This document shows positions 22,794 through 31,509 of a DNA stretch of 35,132 nucleotides, one piece after another (the stretch's first letter is position 1; each line of letters opens with the position of its first letter). The translations under genes were made by a program, and so were the position numbers. This DNA is from an uncultured Collinsella sp. GTDB lineage: Bacteria > Actinomycetota > Coriobacteriia > Coriobacteriales > Coriobacteriaceae. The stretch covers positions 1-35,132 of the forward strand of contig CATYJU010000018.1 in assembly GCA_958407995.1 (NCBI GenBank), in the 5' to 3' direction. The notes beneath the pieces are model-generated. The model was given only the letters and a program-made list of their open reading frames with translations. It ran no database searches and was not told the origin of the DNA.

Positions 22794-24256
22794 CTACATC
22801 GGCAGTAGGCCGGAAATCACAGTCGCGACCAATCCGAACAGAACCATGAAGATAAAGAACTTCCAGATGGTCTTCCACCATTGCCCGAAGGAGATCTTCG
22901 CCACGGCAAGACCCGCGACGGTCATGCCCGCAACGGGGCTGATGGTGTTGACGGTCTGGTTCGCGAACTGCAGAGCGGTGACGGCAGCCTCGGGATTGAG
23001 GCCCATAAGCTCGGTCAGCGGGCCCATGACGGGCATGGTGAGTGCAGCGAGGCCGGAGCTGGAAGGAACCAGCAGCGAAAGCAGGCCGAGGACGATGTAC
23101 ATGAAGGTGGTATAGATGAAGGACGGAGCGCCCGCAAGGAGTCCGACGAGCCAGTTAAGAATAGAGTCGATGATCATTCCGCCCTCTGCGACGACCAGGA
23201 TGCCGCGGGCGATGCCGATGATGCAGGCTGCGTAGGCGAAGTCGGCGATTCGCGGACGAACTCCTCCGCAATGGTCTTCTCGTCCAGGCCGCCGAGTATG
23301 CCGGCAAGAAGGCCCATGGCCAGGAACACCATGGAGATCTCGTCCATATACCAGCCCTGGGTAACGAGGCCCCACACGATAACGCCCATGCCGACCGCGA
23401 AATCAATGAGGACGAGCTTGTGGCGAAGCGTGAACTCCTCTTCGATAGAAGCATCGGTGACAGAGAACTCGATGCGCTTCTGCTTATCGTCCTCATAGGT
23501 GATGGAGGACTTGGGATCGAGCTTGACGCGGCGCGCGTAGCGCATGGCCCAGAAAATGCCCGCGGCGGTGAAGATGACCCACAGGATGGCGCGGAGCCAA
23601 AGCTGGGGATTTCCCTCGATGCCGATAACGCCCTGGGCGATCAGCACGTTGAAAGGATCAATAGTGGATGCGCAGTAACCAAGGTTGGGGCCGAGGAAGC
23701 AGATGATGAACGCGGTCATGGAGTCATACCCGATGCTCAGCATGATGGGGATGAAGATCGCGTAGAACGGCAGCGCCTCCTCGGACATGCCGAACGTGGT
23801 GCCGCAGATCGAGAGCAGGATCATGGAGATGGGGATGATCAAGATGTCCTTGTTCTTCAGCTTCTTGATCACGCGGCTCATGCCGGCGTTTAGGGCGTTG
23901 GTCTTGGTGACGATGGCGAACGATCCGCCGATCAGCAGGACGAACGCGACGACATCGGCCGCAGCCTGAATGCCCTTGGCGGGAGCCTGCAGGACGGCAT
24001 CGATGCCCTGTCGCAGATCGACGGTCTCCCCCGTCTCCGAATCGGTGTAGACCTTGTCGACCTCTTGGTACGTTCCGGCTACGGCGACTTCTCGCTCGCC
24101 CGCGGCCGTCTGAATGGTCTGGCGGTCGAACTGACCCGATGGGACGATCCATGTGAGCACCGCGAAGAACACGATCAGCATGAACGCGATGGTGTACACA
24201 TGGGGAAGCTGGAGATGGAATCTGCGCTTGGGCTTCTCCTGTTTGGCATCCGACAT
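22794..24256 (-). pseudogene. YfcC-family membrane transporter, split by one frameshift
   Basis: Two overlapping frames together give a complete transporter of about 487 residues with some 12 membrane segments, of the YfcC family (same superfamily as DcuC and AbgT-like carriers). The first frame runs from 24256 to near 23251 (MSDAKQEKPKRRF to EEFVR). The second continues with IADFAYAACIIGIARG to the stop at 22794. One missing G at about 23251 (CGCGAATC where CGCGGAATC restores the frame) explains the break. No slippery site supports programmed frameshifting. AGGAGG precedes the start. It is the first structural gene of the operon, in the place held by the permease FrlA in E. coli, so it probably imported fructoselysine or a related glycated amine. 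Confidence 0.85.
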
Positions 24257-24310
24257 TCTTAACCTCCTGCCAGAGCAACGATGCTTGCCAAAAATCCTTC
24301 ACGTATAGGC

Positions 24311-24331
24311 AAACATCTTAGGTTGTTCTAT
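24311..24331 (-). promoter_or_regulatory. Regulator operator copy 1, at transcription start
   Basis: This 21-bp site shares 20 bases with 24361-24381; its core is TTAGGTTGTTCTAT on the plus strand. It covers the predicted start of transcription and touches the -10 box, a position suited to repression by the GntR/UTRA regulator encoded next door. Confidence 0.75.
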
Positions 24332-24359
24332 GTATAACCTGCATGAAGGCGTCGGTCAA
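24331..24359 (-). promoter_or_regulatory. Promoter of the fructoselysine operon
   Basis: On the minus strand TTGACC (24359-24354) and TATACA (24336-24331) are 17 bp apart, a near-consensus sigma-70 promoter, 75 bp before the transporter start. Operator-like repeats lie on both sides. Confidence 0.85.
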
Positions 24360-24360
24360 G

Positions 24361-24381
24361 AAACATATTAGGTTGTTCTAT
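24361..24381 (-). promoter_or_regulatory. Regulator operator copy 2, upstream of -35
   Basis: This is the second copy of the 21-bp element (one mismatch, position 7), exactly 50 bp from copy 1 and adjacent to the -35 box. Fifty bp is close to five helical turns, so regulators on both sites would face the same side. Confidence 0.75.
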
Positions 24382-24453
24382 AAGTGGTAACTTTTACGCG
24401 CTAAACGGACCTGCCGCGGCAATACGAGAACAGCGCTGTGTGAGACAGAGCCG

Positions 24454-25188
24454 CTAGATATCGAAGCTGTAGCGCGAACCCACGTAGTACTGTCTGCCAT
24501 AGCAGAAGCGCTCTCCGTTGGAATCGAGAAAGCCCGCGTTCATGAAGAACAGCGGCTCCCCTACTGGGACCTTGAGCTCGCGGGCGGCATCAATTCCCGC
24601 ACGGGCGATCTCCAGCCTGCAGGGATCGGACGAGCAGGGATACCTACCCGTACGCTCCCCCACGGCCTCGAATATCGAACAATTGGAGAGACCGATATCT
24701 TTGAGAAATTCGAATCCATCGACAGGATAGTAGTTGTTCTCGAACAGGACCGGCACGCCGTCTGCGGTACGCACGCGTGAGACCAAGATGAGGTCAGAGC
24801 CTTCATCCAAGCCAAAGAAAGAAGCGAGGTCGCGATCGGCGGCAACGGTCTTGCGGGCAACGACGCGAGCGCCCGCCTTCATGCCGTTTTCAGCGCATGC
24901 TTGGGTAAAACTCTGAACATCGTCCTTCTGATGCACCTTGCGAATTATCTTTGTCGCGGTCACAAACGTACCACGCCCCTGCCGCTTGGTGAGATACCCC
25001 TCGCCCACAAGCTCCTCTATTGCGCGGCGAACCGTGACCCTTCCCACGCCGTACATCTTAGAAAGCTCAAGTTCCGTTGGAATCTGCGAGTCAACGGGAT
25101 ATGTCCCCTGTTCGATATCGCTCTTAAGCAAATCGAGCACCTGTTGATACAGCGGGGCGGAAGAGCCCCCATCCAGATGCGCATCCAC
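24454..25188 (-). CDS. GntR-family regulator with UTRA domain (FrlR-like)
   Basis: This 244-residue HutC-type regulator has an N-terminal winged helix (about residues 8-75, with QVLDLLKSDIEQGTYPVDSQIPTELELSKMYGVGRVTVRRAI spanning the helix-turn-helix) and a UTRA ligand-binding domain (about 95-240). The UTRA domain typically binds the sugar phosphate of the pathway; fructoselysine 6-phosphate is the likely ligand by position. Translation starts at GTG 25188, since the in-register site AAAGGGAG is upstream and the nearby ATG at 25184 is out of frame. It is transcribed in the same direction as the operon, 197 bp before the transporter, and its target is presumably the repeated element at 24311-24381. 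Confidence 0.9.
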   Translation of the reverse strand: MDAHLDGGSSAPLYQQVLDLLKSDIEQGTYPVDSQIPTELELSKMYGVGRVTVRRAIEELVGEGYLTKRQGRGTFVTATKIIRKVHQKDDVQSFTQACAENGMKAGARVVARKTVAADRDLASFFGLDEGSDLILVSRVRTADGVPVLFENNYYPVDGFEFLKDIGLSNCSIFEAVGERTGRYPCSSDPCRLEIARAGIDAARELKVPVGEPLFFMNAGFLDSNGERFCYGRQYYVGSRYSFDI

Positions 25189-25255
25189 AAAAACTCTCCC
25201 TTTAAGGCGTTCGCGATCTCAACGACTCCATTCTACCGCACACGGAAAAATGAGG

Positions 25256-25440
25256 TTAAACACATAGGGGCCCTGCATGTTTGAGCGGATCGGGAATCTG
25301 GTCGCTGATTTCGTCCGCATTTGCTTGCGAAAAACCAAAACGCTCCTCGCGCTTGGCGAACACGGTGAGGCCCGCCGCCTTGCACGCAGCGATCGATGAT
25401 GCTCGTGTGATGTTGGCTTCCTTCCTTTGCTTGCGAGACG
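25256..25440 (-). pseudogene. Deletion scar: PTS IIB leader/start joined to HAD-phosphatase tail
   Basis: Positions 25394-25440 match the leader and first codons of the intact PTS IIB gene (32764-32815): the same GGAAGGAAGCCAACATCAC followed by AGCATCATCG, but the start codon is ACG (25406-25404) where the intact gene has ATG. The sequence then turns into a frame coding IAACKAAGLTVFAKREERFGFS and ending at 25256, which resembles the C-terminus of HAD sugar phosphatases of the beta-phosphoglucomutase type. So the rest of IIB, the other PTS genes and most of a HAD gene seem to have been deleted here. No product is expected. Confidence 0.65.
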
Positions 25441-25442
25441 CG

Positions 25443-28196
25443 TCACTCGTCCTGCTGAGCCGCGGGCCCATCGTTCGGCGTGGCCTGCCTGCGCGGGGCA
25501 TGCCGGGAATTGATGTAGTCGTATGCGTAGGCGATCTCCGCGACGGGGACCTCCACGTGGTAATGGGCGGAAATGTCAGAGAAGCTCGTGCGGAATGCCT
25601 CGACGAAATCGTTGTGTTCATTGGCGAAGCGCTGCTCGTCTGCGTAGTTCTCGATGGGGCTTCTGGTCACGAGGCGCTCCACGAGACAACACAGGTGCAC
25701 GTAGAGCCCCATGCTCACACGAGCGCCAATCACGTCTCCGGTGAGCTGCTGGAGCCGCTCTGCGGCACTCTCGATTTCGCCGAAGAGCTTGTTGGGGTTA
25801 AGGATTGTGATGGACTCGACCACGTTCCTGAGGGTCATGTTCTTGACGAGATTCTGGTGGAACGTGCGCAAGCTGTCAGCGTCGAGCAAGCGTGCGAAGG
25901 CGCGGTCTATCTGGGCCGTTCCTTCGCCGGCGATGAGTTCCTCGAGCGAAATGAACGGGACTCCGTCGGCGTGCGGATTGTCCGTGCCGATGACCGAGCG
26001 CACGTTGTACTGGGAGAAGGCGGCATCCTCAGATCCGTTATTGGCGAGCTGCCGCCAGTCAACGGCGACAAGCCGCGCGGGGGACTCGCCAGGCAGGCTC
26101 TGCGCCACGAGATCGCGGATCCGCGCAGCTGCGTCAAGTCCGCCTTCGGAGCAGAAGACAATCGCGTCCGGTCGGGCGTTGCGCGCCACGATGTGATAAT
26201 TACAGGTGCAAGCTGCCGCAGCATCGTCGAGAACCTCTCGCACGGAGCGACCCGCGATAAGTCCGGCGCCAACCTCCACCGCAAGGCCGGTAGAGGCGTT
26301 GTTGATGATGCCGAGCGTCATGCCGGAGGTGGATTCCATACTCTTATAAATATCCTGGAGCGATCCCATGTCCACGAGGATGACGACCTCGTCTGCGTAG
26401 GAGAAGCGGTCGATGATTTGCTGAAGAGGAACAGCGACGTCCGTAACCTTCTGGTCGTAGGGCATGTCGATGGCCTCGAAGACCCTCGTGTCAAGAATCC
26501 GATTGGCGGCGTCGGCGATGCTCGTGGCGGTCGAGTAGCCATGACTGAGGACGATACCGACGCTCCGACGACGCTTAGACGGGTCGAGTGCGAGTGCCGC
26601 ATGCGCAAGGACGAGCAGACACGTGAGATCGTCGAGTGCGATGCCGAGCGTGGCCTTGAGTTCATCAGCGATGCAGGCGCAGACAGTAACGGCAAAGCGG
26701 TTGCGCTGGGCCACGACGCCGCGCATGCCGGAAAGCTCGCTTGCATGGGAGCTCTTCCAACGCGAGAGGCTTGCGGGCGGCCACAGCTGGAGGCAGATGC
26801 CCTGGGCGATTAGATGCGAGCTCTTTCGGGACAAATCGATCGAGTAGAGTTCGTTCACGGAAGTGACGACGCTGTCGGCGATCTGCTCGTATGCGTCGGA
26901 CTTCGAGCGGCCCGGGTTTTGCCCGAACGCCAGGTAGTCCTCGAGGTCGCGGGCTCGCTCCACCAGCTGAGCGCTGCACGCGCCCCCATCAAGCGTGCCT
27001 TCGCGATAGCTCTCGTATGGCTCCAGCATGGCGTCGAGTACATGCCGTGCGCGGTCGTCCGCCTGGCTTTGGATGCTCCGGGTGGTGTCGATGAGCTGCA
27101 TGTCGTTCTCGCTGCGCTCGAGTGCGGAGCCGGCAAGGATTGCGGAGGGAAGCTGGTAGGTGCGAATCTCCAGGCTGTCACCCTTCGTGTCTAGATAGGC
27201 CTCGGCGCAACAGTTGGTGATGCAGTCGCGCAGGCCGCGTACGTTCTCCTCGAAGTTGGTGCCGGCGAGGGCTCGGAAGGCTCCGCGACTTATGAGGATG
27301 TCGCGTCCTATGCGTCGGCCCTCCTCCTTGAGGAAGTGGAGAGTCAGTTCCTCACGCTCCTCCTGGGTGCGCTCGCGCAGAGACGGCACCTGGGCGGACA
27401 TGGGGATGCGACGCGTGAGGCTGCGGCACTCGGTACTGTCTGCCTCGTTTGAGGTGGCAAAGATAAGGCGCACAGCAGGGGCTGGCACAATGGCGCCCGC
27501 CTGTGCGGAGGCCCACTCCAAGAGCGCGTCCTGGGCAGCGGGTGAGAGGGCGTCGACGTCCTTGAGATAAACGATGCCGCCGCTCGCCCGATCTGCAGGC
27601 CCGCCATCTGCGCACAGGTCGTGAGTGAGCGCGCGGGCATCGCCTGCGTAATGCGAGCAGTCGATGCTCACAAGCTGGGCTTCCTGCTGCAGGACGCCGA
27701 CGTTCTTGCCGTATTCGAGGGCAAGTTCGGCGAGTAGACCCTTGCCGGTTCCCGAGGCGCCACAGAGCAGGATGGGCAGGCCAGCTGGCGGGTACTTGAG
27801 CGCGGCGCAGAGCTGGCTGATGCAGGGCGCAAGGCTCAGCTCGTGACCGATTGCGCGGTCGAAGTCGAGTCGCTCGCCGTTTCCGAGCGTGGCGAAGAGC
27901 TGCTCGACCGAAGGGTAGGTGCTACGCTCAATGCGAGACTGGAAGAAGCGTTCGAGGGAGCGGCGGTGGAAGTAGCACACCGGTCGTGCCCCTGCTTTCA
28001 CCACGAGGCCAGCGCGCACGAGCTCGTTGAGATGCTGACTTGCCAGGCTGCGCGAGATGGCGAGCGAGTCGGTTATAGATGCCGTGGTGAAGTGGTCGAG
28101 ACGGTTCTGGATGCGCCCGCCCCGCGTGCTGCCAAGCTCGCGCGTGATGCGATCGAGGTAGGCAAGCAGGTCTTTCTGTGTCTCGGGGATGTTCAT
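25443..28196 (-). CDS. levR: LevR-type PRD/AAA+ transcriptional activator
   Basis: This 917-residue regulator would activate the mannose-family PTS operon in response to PTS phosphorylation. Domain order is a winged-helix N-terminus (about 1-95, with SRSLASQHLNELVRAGLV), an AAA+ sigma-54 activator ATPase (about 105-345, Walker A GASGTGKG with Lys152), PRD1 (about 400-530), an EIIA-Man-like domain (about 540-660, phosphorylatable His552 in LSHGYSTA), an EIIB-Gat-like domain (about 670-760) and PRD2 (about 790-895). As usual in LevR/ManR proteins the GAFTGA loop is replaced, here by CSHYAGDARAL. AAAGGAGGA precedes the start. It lies downstream of the PTS-GH32 operon after a 548-bp gap with its own promoter. 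A deleted second copy lies at 32843-33033. Confidence 0.92.
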   Translation of the reverse strand: MNIPETQKDLLAYLDRITRELGSTRGGRIQNRLDHFTTASITDSLAISRSLASQHLNELVRAGLVVKAGARPVCYFHRRSLERFFQSRIERSTYPSVEQLFATLGNGERLDFDRAIGHELSLAPCISQLCAALKYPPAGLPILLCGASGTGKGLLAELALEYGKNVGVLQQEAQLVSIDCSHYAGDARALTHDLCADGGPADRASGGIVYLKDVDALSPAAQDALLEWASAQAGAIVPAPAVRLIFATSNEADSTECRSLTRRIPMSAQVPSLRERTQEEREELTLHFLKEEGRRIGRDILISRGAFRALAGTNFEENVRGLRDCITNCCAEAYLDTKGDSLEIRTYQLPSAILAGSALERSENDMQLIDTTRSIQSQADDRARHVLDAMLEPYESYREGTLDGGACSAQLVERARDLEDYLAFGQNPGRSKSDAYEQIADSVVTSVNELYSIDLSRKSSHLIAQGICLQLWPPASLSRWKSSHASELSGMRGVVAQRNRFAVTVCACIADELKATLGIALDDLTCLLVLAHAALALDPSKRRRSVGIVLSHGYSTATSIADAANRILDTRVFEAIDMPYDQKVTDVAVPLQQIIDRFSYADEVVILVDMGSLQDIYKSMESTSGMTLGIINNASTGLAVEVGAGLIAGRSVREVLDDAAAACTCNYHIVARNARPDAIVFCSEGGLDAAARIRDLVAQSLPGESPARLVAVDWRQLANNGSEDAAFSQYNVRSVIGTDNPHADGVPFISLEELIAGEGTAQIDRAFARLLDADSLRTFHQNLVKNMTLRNVVESITILNPNKLFGEIESAAERLQQLTGDVIGARVSMGLYVHLCCLVERLVTRSPIENYADEQRFANEHNDFVEAFRTSFSDISAHYHVEVPVAEIAYAYDYINSRHAPRRQATPNDGPAAQQDE

Positions 28197-28744
28197 GCGG
28201 CTGGTCCTCCTTTCGTCCTACACCTTACGGGCGGGGTGGTGCTCGGGACGGGTTGGCGCCCGCGTTTTGTCACGGGCACGTGAACTTCGGCACTCCATGA
28301 TACATCTGTAGTGACATATGGCAACTTCTCGACACCTGCGCTCGACACAGCGAGCGGCAACAGCGCTGTCCGCCGAGCGCCTCACGGGCGTATCCCAACC
28401 GTAGGAGTGCGCTTTGCCACCTTTGACTGCCTCCCTGTCGGCAAGCGGCTCGCCGTTCGCTCCGTCTCTGACCACATCGCTCGAATCGGCTCTGCCGCCG
28501 GCGCTGTGGTGGCCGTCGTGCCCGCAAAGGTCATCAAGCAGGCCGACGAGGTCACCGCGGGCAAGGTCTCCCTCGTCGACGCACTCAGGAATCTGTAGGC
28601 GAGGCCCCTAAGGCCGCCTCGCTGTCGGCAGCCCGGGGCCATGTGCCATCAGGGCACAGGACGAGTCCGGTCGCCGGAATGCGGCCGGACCCGTTGTTCG
28701 CGTGTTTTGCTGGGGGAGTCGCTGTGGCGACGAGGTTCACTGGC
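28197..28744. other. Gap between levR and the GH32 gene
   Basis: The first 215 bp (to about 28410) are the levR leader and promoter region and recur at 33034-33244. From about 28425 to 28598 a plus-strand frame ends with VVAVVPAKVIKQADEVTAGK and SLVDALRNL, which reads like the real C-terminus of some protein; I cannot identify it and it has no start, so it may be another gene remnant. A 7-bp hairpin GCGAGGC / GCCTCGC follows its stop. Further small hairpins (GTGCC/GGCAC near 28645, GTCCGG/CCGGAC near 28665-28690) probably end the GH32 transcript. Confidence 0.5.
28297..28324 (-). promoter_or_regulatory. Candidate levR promoter
   Basis: On the minus strand TTGCCA (28324-28319) and TATCAT (28302-28297) are 16 bp apart, about 100 bp before the levR start. 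In the duplicated copy at 33034-33244 the matching bases are TCGCCA and TAGCAT with 15-bp spacing, so that promoter appears decayed. Confidence 0.55.
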
Positions 28745-30181
28745 TTACTTTTCCTGTTCGCGCAGCCCCTTCGCCAAGGCTATGTTGGACAGTTTGAGTT
28801 CGCCATTCGTTACCGTAACAGCAAGCGAGTGGCCGAACTTCTCGCAGACGCGTGTCGTGAGTGCGGTACCGTCGAGGTAGAGGACGAGGATGTTGTCGTC
28901 AACGATGAGCTGCAGGTGGTAAGAACGCCCGGACTCGAGCCAGACTGGCCTCCAAAGCCCCTTATCCATTACGCGGAACCACTTGTAACAGGGGCTCTTG
29001 TCGAACGAGAGCCGATTCGCGTCGAGGTCGAAGCGGTATTCGTACGACTCGTCGGTCTCGAGATTCTTGTAGGCTCGAATTGAGAAGTCGCAAGCGTCCC
29101 TGAACGTCACGTCTGCCTCGAAGCAGAAGATCTCGCCTGCGTTTTCGGTGATTACGCACTCCGTTCGTTCGTGGTCTCCGCGAAGCTCGATATCCGGGAC
29201 GGCATCAGGGCACTCGAACGCATCCTTTATGCTTTGGGGAGGGCGAACGCCGAGGGTGCCATTGGGGCGCTGGTACACCTCATGGGGCATAAACGAGCCA
29301 CCCCAAAGCCAGTTGGCCCGGTCATCGTCGTTCTCGCGCGTGGGGACCCAGCCGGACAGAATCCTGCGCGATCCGTCGAAGGCGGTCCGTCCGGCGTAAT
29401 ACGCCCTCCCGTCGAAGGCGTCATCTCTCGGCTTCTCCCACGGACCGTAGAGATCGCGGCTCATGCGGTAGACGATCTTGTTCTCGTCGCTGTACTCAGA
29501 GTAGACCAGGTACCACCAATCGCCAATTTTAAAAATGTCTGGCATTTCGAACATGGTGTAGAGGCCGGGGGCCCAGAAGTCGCCCTTGAACTGCCAGTGC
29601 TCGAGGTCCTTCGACGTAAAGTGAACGAGCCTGCCAGTTTGGAGGGTTTTGGAGGGGTCGTCTCCCTTACGCGTGCCCAGTACGAGGAGGTATTCCTTCC
29701 GGTCGTCATCCCATATTACGAAAGGGTCGCGCCAGTTGCGCCCATCGTATCCTGGCTGAGGCGTGAGCTCTACTGCAACGCCCGTCTTTTTCCACGTCGC
29801 ATAATCATCCGAGCAGGCCTTCGCCTGCATGAGCACCTGGGACGTTTTGCCTTCTCGCAGGTAGTTGCGGTTGAACCCGGTATAGAAAGCGCGTACCTCC
29901 CCTTTTGCCTCGTAAACGGTTCCGGCGTAGATGAACTGGTCTTGGTCGTCTTCTCCGCCGTGGGGGATCGCCGTTCCGTGTTCCTGGTACGTCACGAAGT
30001 CCTGGGTGGTCGCGAGCGACCACCCAAAGGGCTGTCCTTCGGCAAGCGGAGCGGGGTCGCGCGTGTCACGCTGGTGGTATAGATAGAACGTGCCGTCCTT
30101 GCCGAAGGGCATGACGTCTCCCACCCACACGTCCTTCGGTTGGTAGAACAGGTGCTGGTTATTGGTCGGGACTTTGCGCAT
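28745..30181 (-). CDS. GH32-like glycoside hydrolase (clan GH-J)
   Basis: The 478-residue protein has a five-bladed beta-propeller (about residues 10-330) and a C-terminal beta-sandwich (about 340-478), the layout of GH32 fructosidases. Conserved features include the RDP motif in NWRDPFVIWD and EMPDIF, where Glu would be the acid/base. The nucleophile region reads WVGDVMPFGKDG (Asp22), unlike the standard NDPNG, so its substrate may differ from sucrose or inulin. There is no signal peptide, so it acts in the cytoplasm, presumably on the phosphorylated sugar brought in by the PTS. AAGGAGGA precedes the start. It is the last gene of the PTS operon, 29 bp after IIA. Confidence 0.82.
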   Translation of the reverse strand: MRKVPTNNQHLFYQPKDVWVGDVMPFGKDGTFYLYHQRDTRDPAPLAEGQPFGWSLATTQDFVTYQEHGTAIPHGGEDDQDQFIYAGTVYEAKGEVRAFYTGFNRNYLREGKTSQVLMQAKACSDDYATWKKTGVAVELTPQPGYDGRNWRDPFVIWDDDRKEYLLVLGTRKGDDPSKTLQTGRLVHFTSKDLEHWQFKGDFWAPGLYTMFEMPDIFKIGDWWYLVYSEYSDENKIVYRMSRDLYGPWEKPRDDAFDGRAYYAGRTAFDGSRRILSGWVPTRENDDDRANWLWGGSFMPHEVYQRPNGTLGVRPPQSIKDAFECPDAVPDIELRGDHERTECVITENAGEIFCFEADVTFRDACDFSIRAYKNLETDESYEYRFDLDANRLSFDKSPCYKWFRVMDKGLWRPVWLESGRSYHLQLIVDDNILVLYLDGTALTTRVCEKFGHSLAVTVTNGELKLSNIALAKGLREQEK

Positions 30182-30210
30182 GTCTCGTCCTCCTTACTGT
30201 CGCGTCTTTC

Positions 30211-30615
30211 CTATTCGTCTTCTTCGTCAACGTCCGGAGTAAGATCTCCGAGGTAGACGAGCTGCTCTTTGGCTTGGGTGACGACATGCCTCACCACATC
30301 GGGAGTAAGCTGTCCGGCGTGGAGCGAGAGCTCGAGGGCCACGGGAAGGTTTACGCCGGTCACTATGAACGCGCCTCGCGGAGCCGAGCAGGCTACGAGC
30401 TGGTTTACGCTGCCCTGAAGGATGTCGGTGAGAACGAGGGTCTCGTCATCTTCGGCGATGCCCTCGAATGCGCTGGCGAGCTTCTCCTCGAGCGGGGTTT
30501 CGTCTGTAAACGCGCAGACAACCCTGATGTCGTGCCCCGGTCCTATGATGGCCTTGAGCGTGTCTCCGAGTCCGGCTGCCAGGCCGTAGTGCGATGCAAT
30601 GATGATGTGCCTCAT
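30211..30615 (-). CDS. PTS mannose/fructose family IIA component
   Basis: This 134-residue cytoplasmic protein accepts phosphate from HPr on His9 (IIIASHYGLAAGL) and passes it to IIB. The fold motif LVLTDILQGSVNQ and the GVNLPVALEL segment are typical of the EIIA-Man family. It ends in an acidic tail. It lies 33 bp after IID and before the GH32 gene, so the components are ordered IIB, IIC, IID, IIA as separate proteins. Confidence 0.93.
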   Translation of the reverse strand: MRHIIIASHYGLAAGLGDTLKAIIGPGHDIRVVCAFTDETPLEEKLASAFEGIAEDDETLVLTDILQGSVNQLVACSAPRGAFIVTGVNLPVALELSLHAGQLTPDVVRHVVTQAKEQLVYLGDLTPDVDEEDE

Positions 30616-30648
30616 AATGCGTCCTTTGTGGGTTGGTCTAGCCCTAGG

Positions 30649-31509
30649 CTAGGCAGCAAGAATGCCGAAAGCCGCGCACACCCACGAGATGATGAGGATG
30701 CCGAGGACAATCTTGTTGATGCTGACCTTGCGCTTGACGAGGGCGTAGACGATGGCTGTGGCTATTACGGGCAGCATGCCGACCATGATTTGGTCGAGGA
30801 TGCCCGTCTGGACGTCGAGCGTGACGTCACCCATGGTGAACGTGAGACCACACGAGACCTTGATGACGGTGGGGATGAGCGCACCGACGACCATCATGCC
30901 AAGTGCCGACGTCGACTCGGTGAAAACGGACATCTTCTCGGCAAGGGTCGTGAAGAGCTTGTCGCCGAACTTATAGCCTATGCGCCAGTCAAAGAGCTTC
31001 CATACGAAGATGGCGATGGCGACGGCGAGCCAGAGAAGCACGCCGACGGGGTTTCCCGCCTGTCCCATGTAGGCGGCGATGGAGCCGAAGATGGTGGGAA
31101 TGAGGATGGCGAAGATCGTATCGCCGACTCCTGAGAGGGAGCCCATGAGGCCAATCTTAAGGTCTTGGACCGCGTCGATGGCGTCATTGTGCCCCTTGTC
31201 CTCCAAGGCTAGGCCGGCGCCGAGGAGCAGGCCGCTTACCTGGGGAGTCGCATTGTAATAGCGATAGGTGCTCAGAAGTGACCTGCGGTAGCCCTCCTCG
31301 TCTCCTGCATAGATCTTGCGCAGGGCGGGTTCGGTTGCGAACATGACCGCCGGGGCACACTGGGACTCATAGTTATAGATGGACGCGCCGAGCATCCAGC
31401 GGCGGCCGCAACGGTCGAGATCGGAAACGGTGAGGACTGGCTGGTACGTTCCGTCTGCCAGGCGGGTTGGCGCTTCGTTTGCCTTGGTGGCGTTAACTTC
31501 GTTACTCAT
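30649..31509 (-). CDS. PTS mannose family IID component
   Basis: This 286-residue membrane protein forms the sugar channel with IIC. It has the IID signature around NYESQCAPAVMFATEPALRK and the conserved GLMGSLSGVGDTIFAILIPT, then three to four hydrophobic helices at the C-terminal end. The N-terminal 25 residues are an extra, polar stretch. The start codon overlaps the end of the IIC gene by 8 bp. Confidence 0.95.
   Translation of the reverse strand: MSNEVNATKANEAPTRLADGTYQPVLTVSDLDRCGRRWMLGASIYNYESQCAPAVMFATEPALRKIYAGDEEGYRRSLLSTYRYYNATPQVSGLLLGAGLALEDKGHNDAIDAVQDLKIGLMGSLSGVGDTIFAILIPTIFGSIAAYMGQAGNPVGVLLWLAVAIAIFVWKLFDWRIGYKFGDKLFTTLAEKMSVFTESTSALGMMVVGALIPTVIKVSCGLTFTMGDVTLDVQTGILDQIMVGMLPVIATAIVYALVKRKVSINKIVLGILIISWVCAAFGILAA

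Noticed and set aside
23240..23260. Programmed frameshift in the YfcC transporter
   Set aside because: No slippery heptamer or downstream structure is evident, and a single missing G restores the frame fully.
25281..26813. Plus-strand open frame of 510 codons
   Set aside because: It is antisense to levR, whose domains and motifs are unmistakable on the minus strand; long shadow frames are expected in GC-rich DNA.
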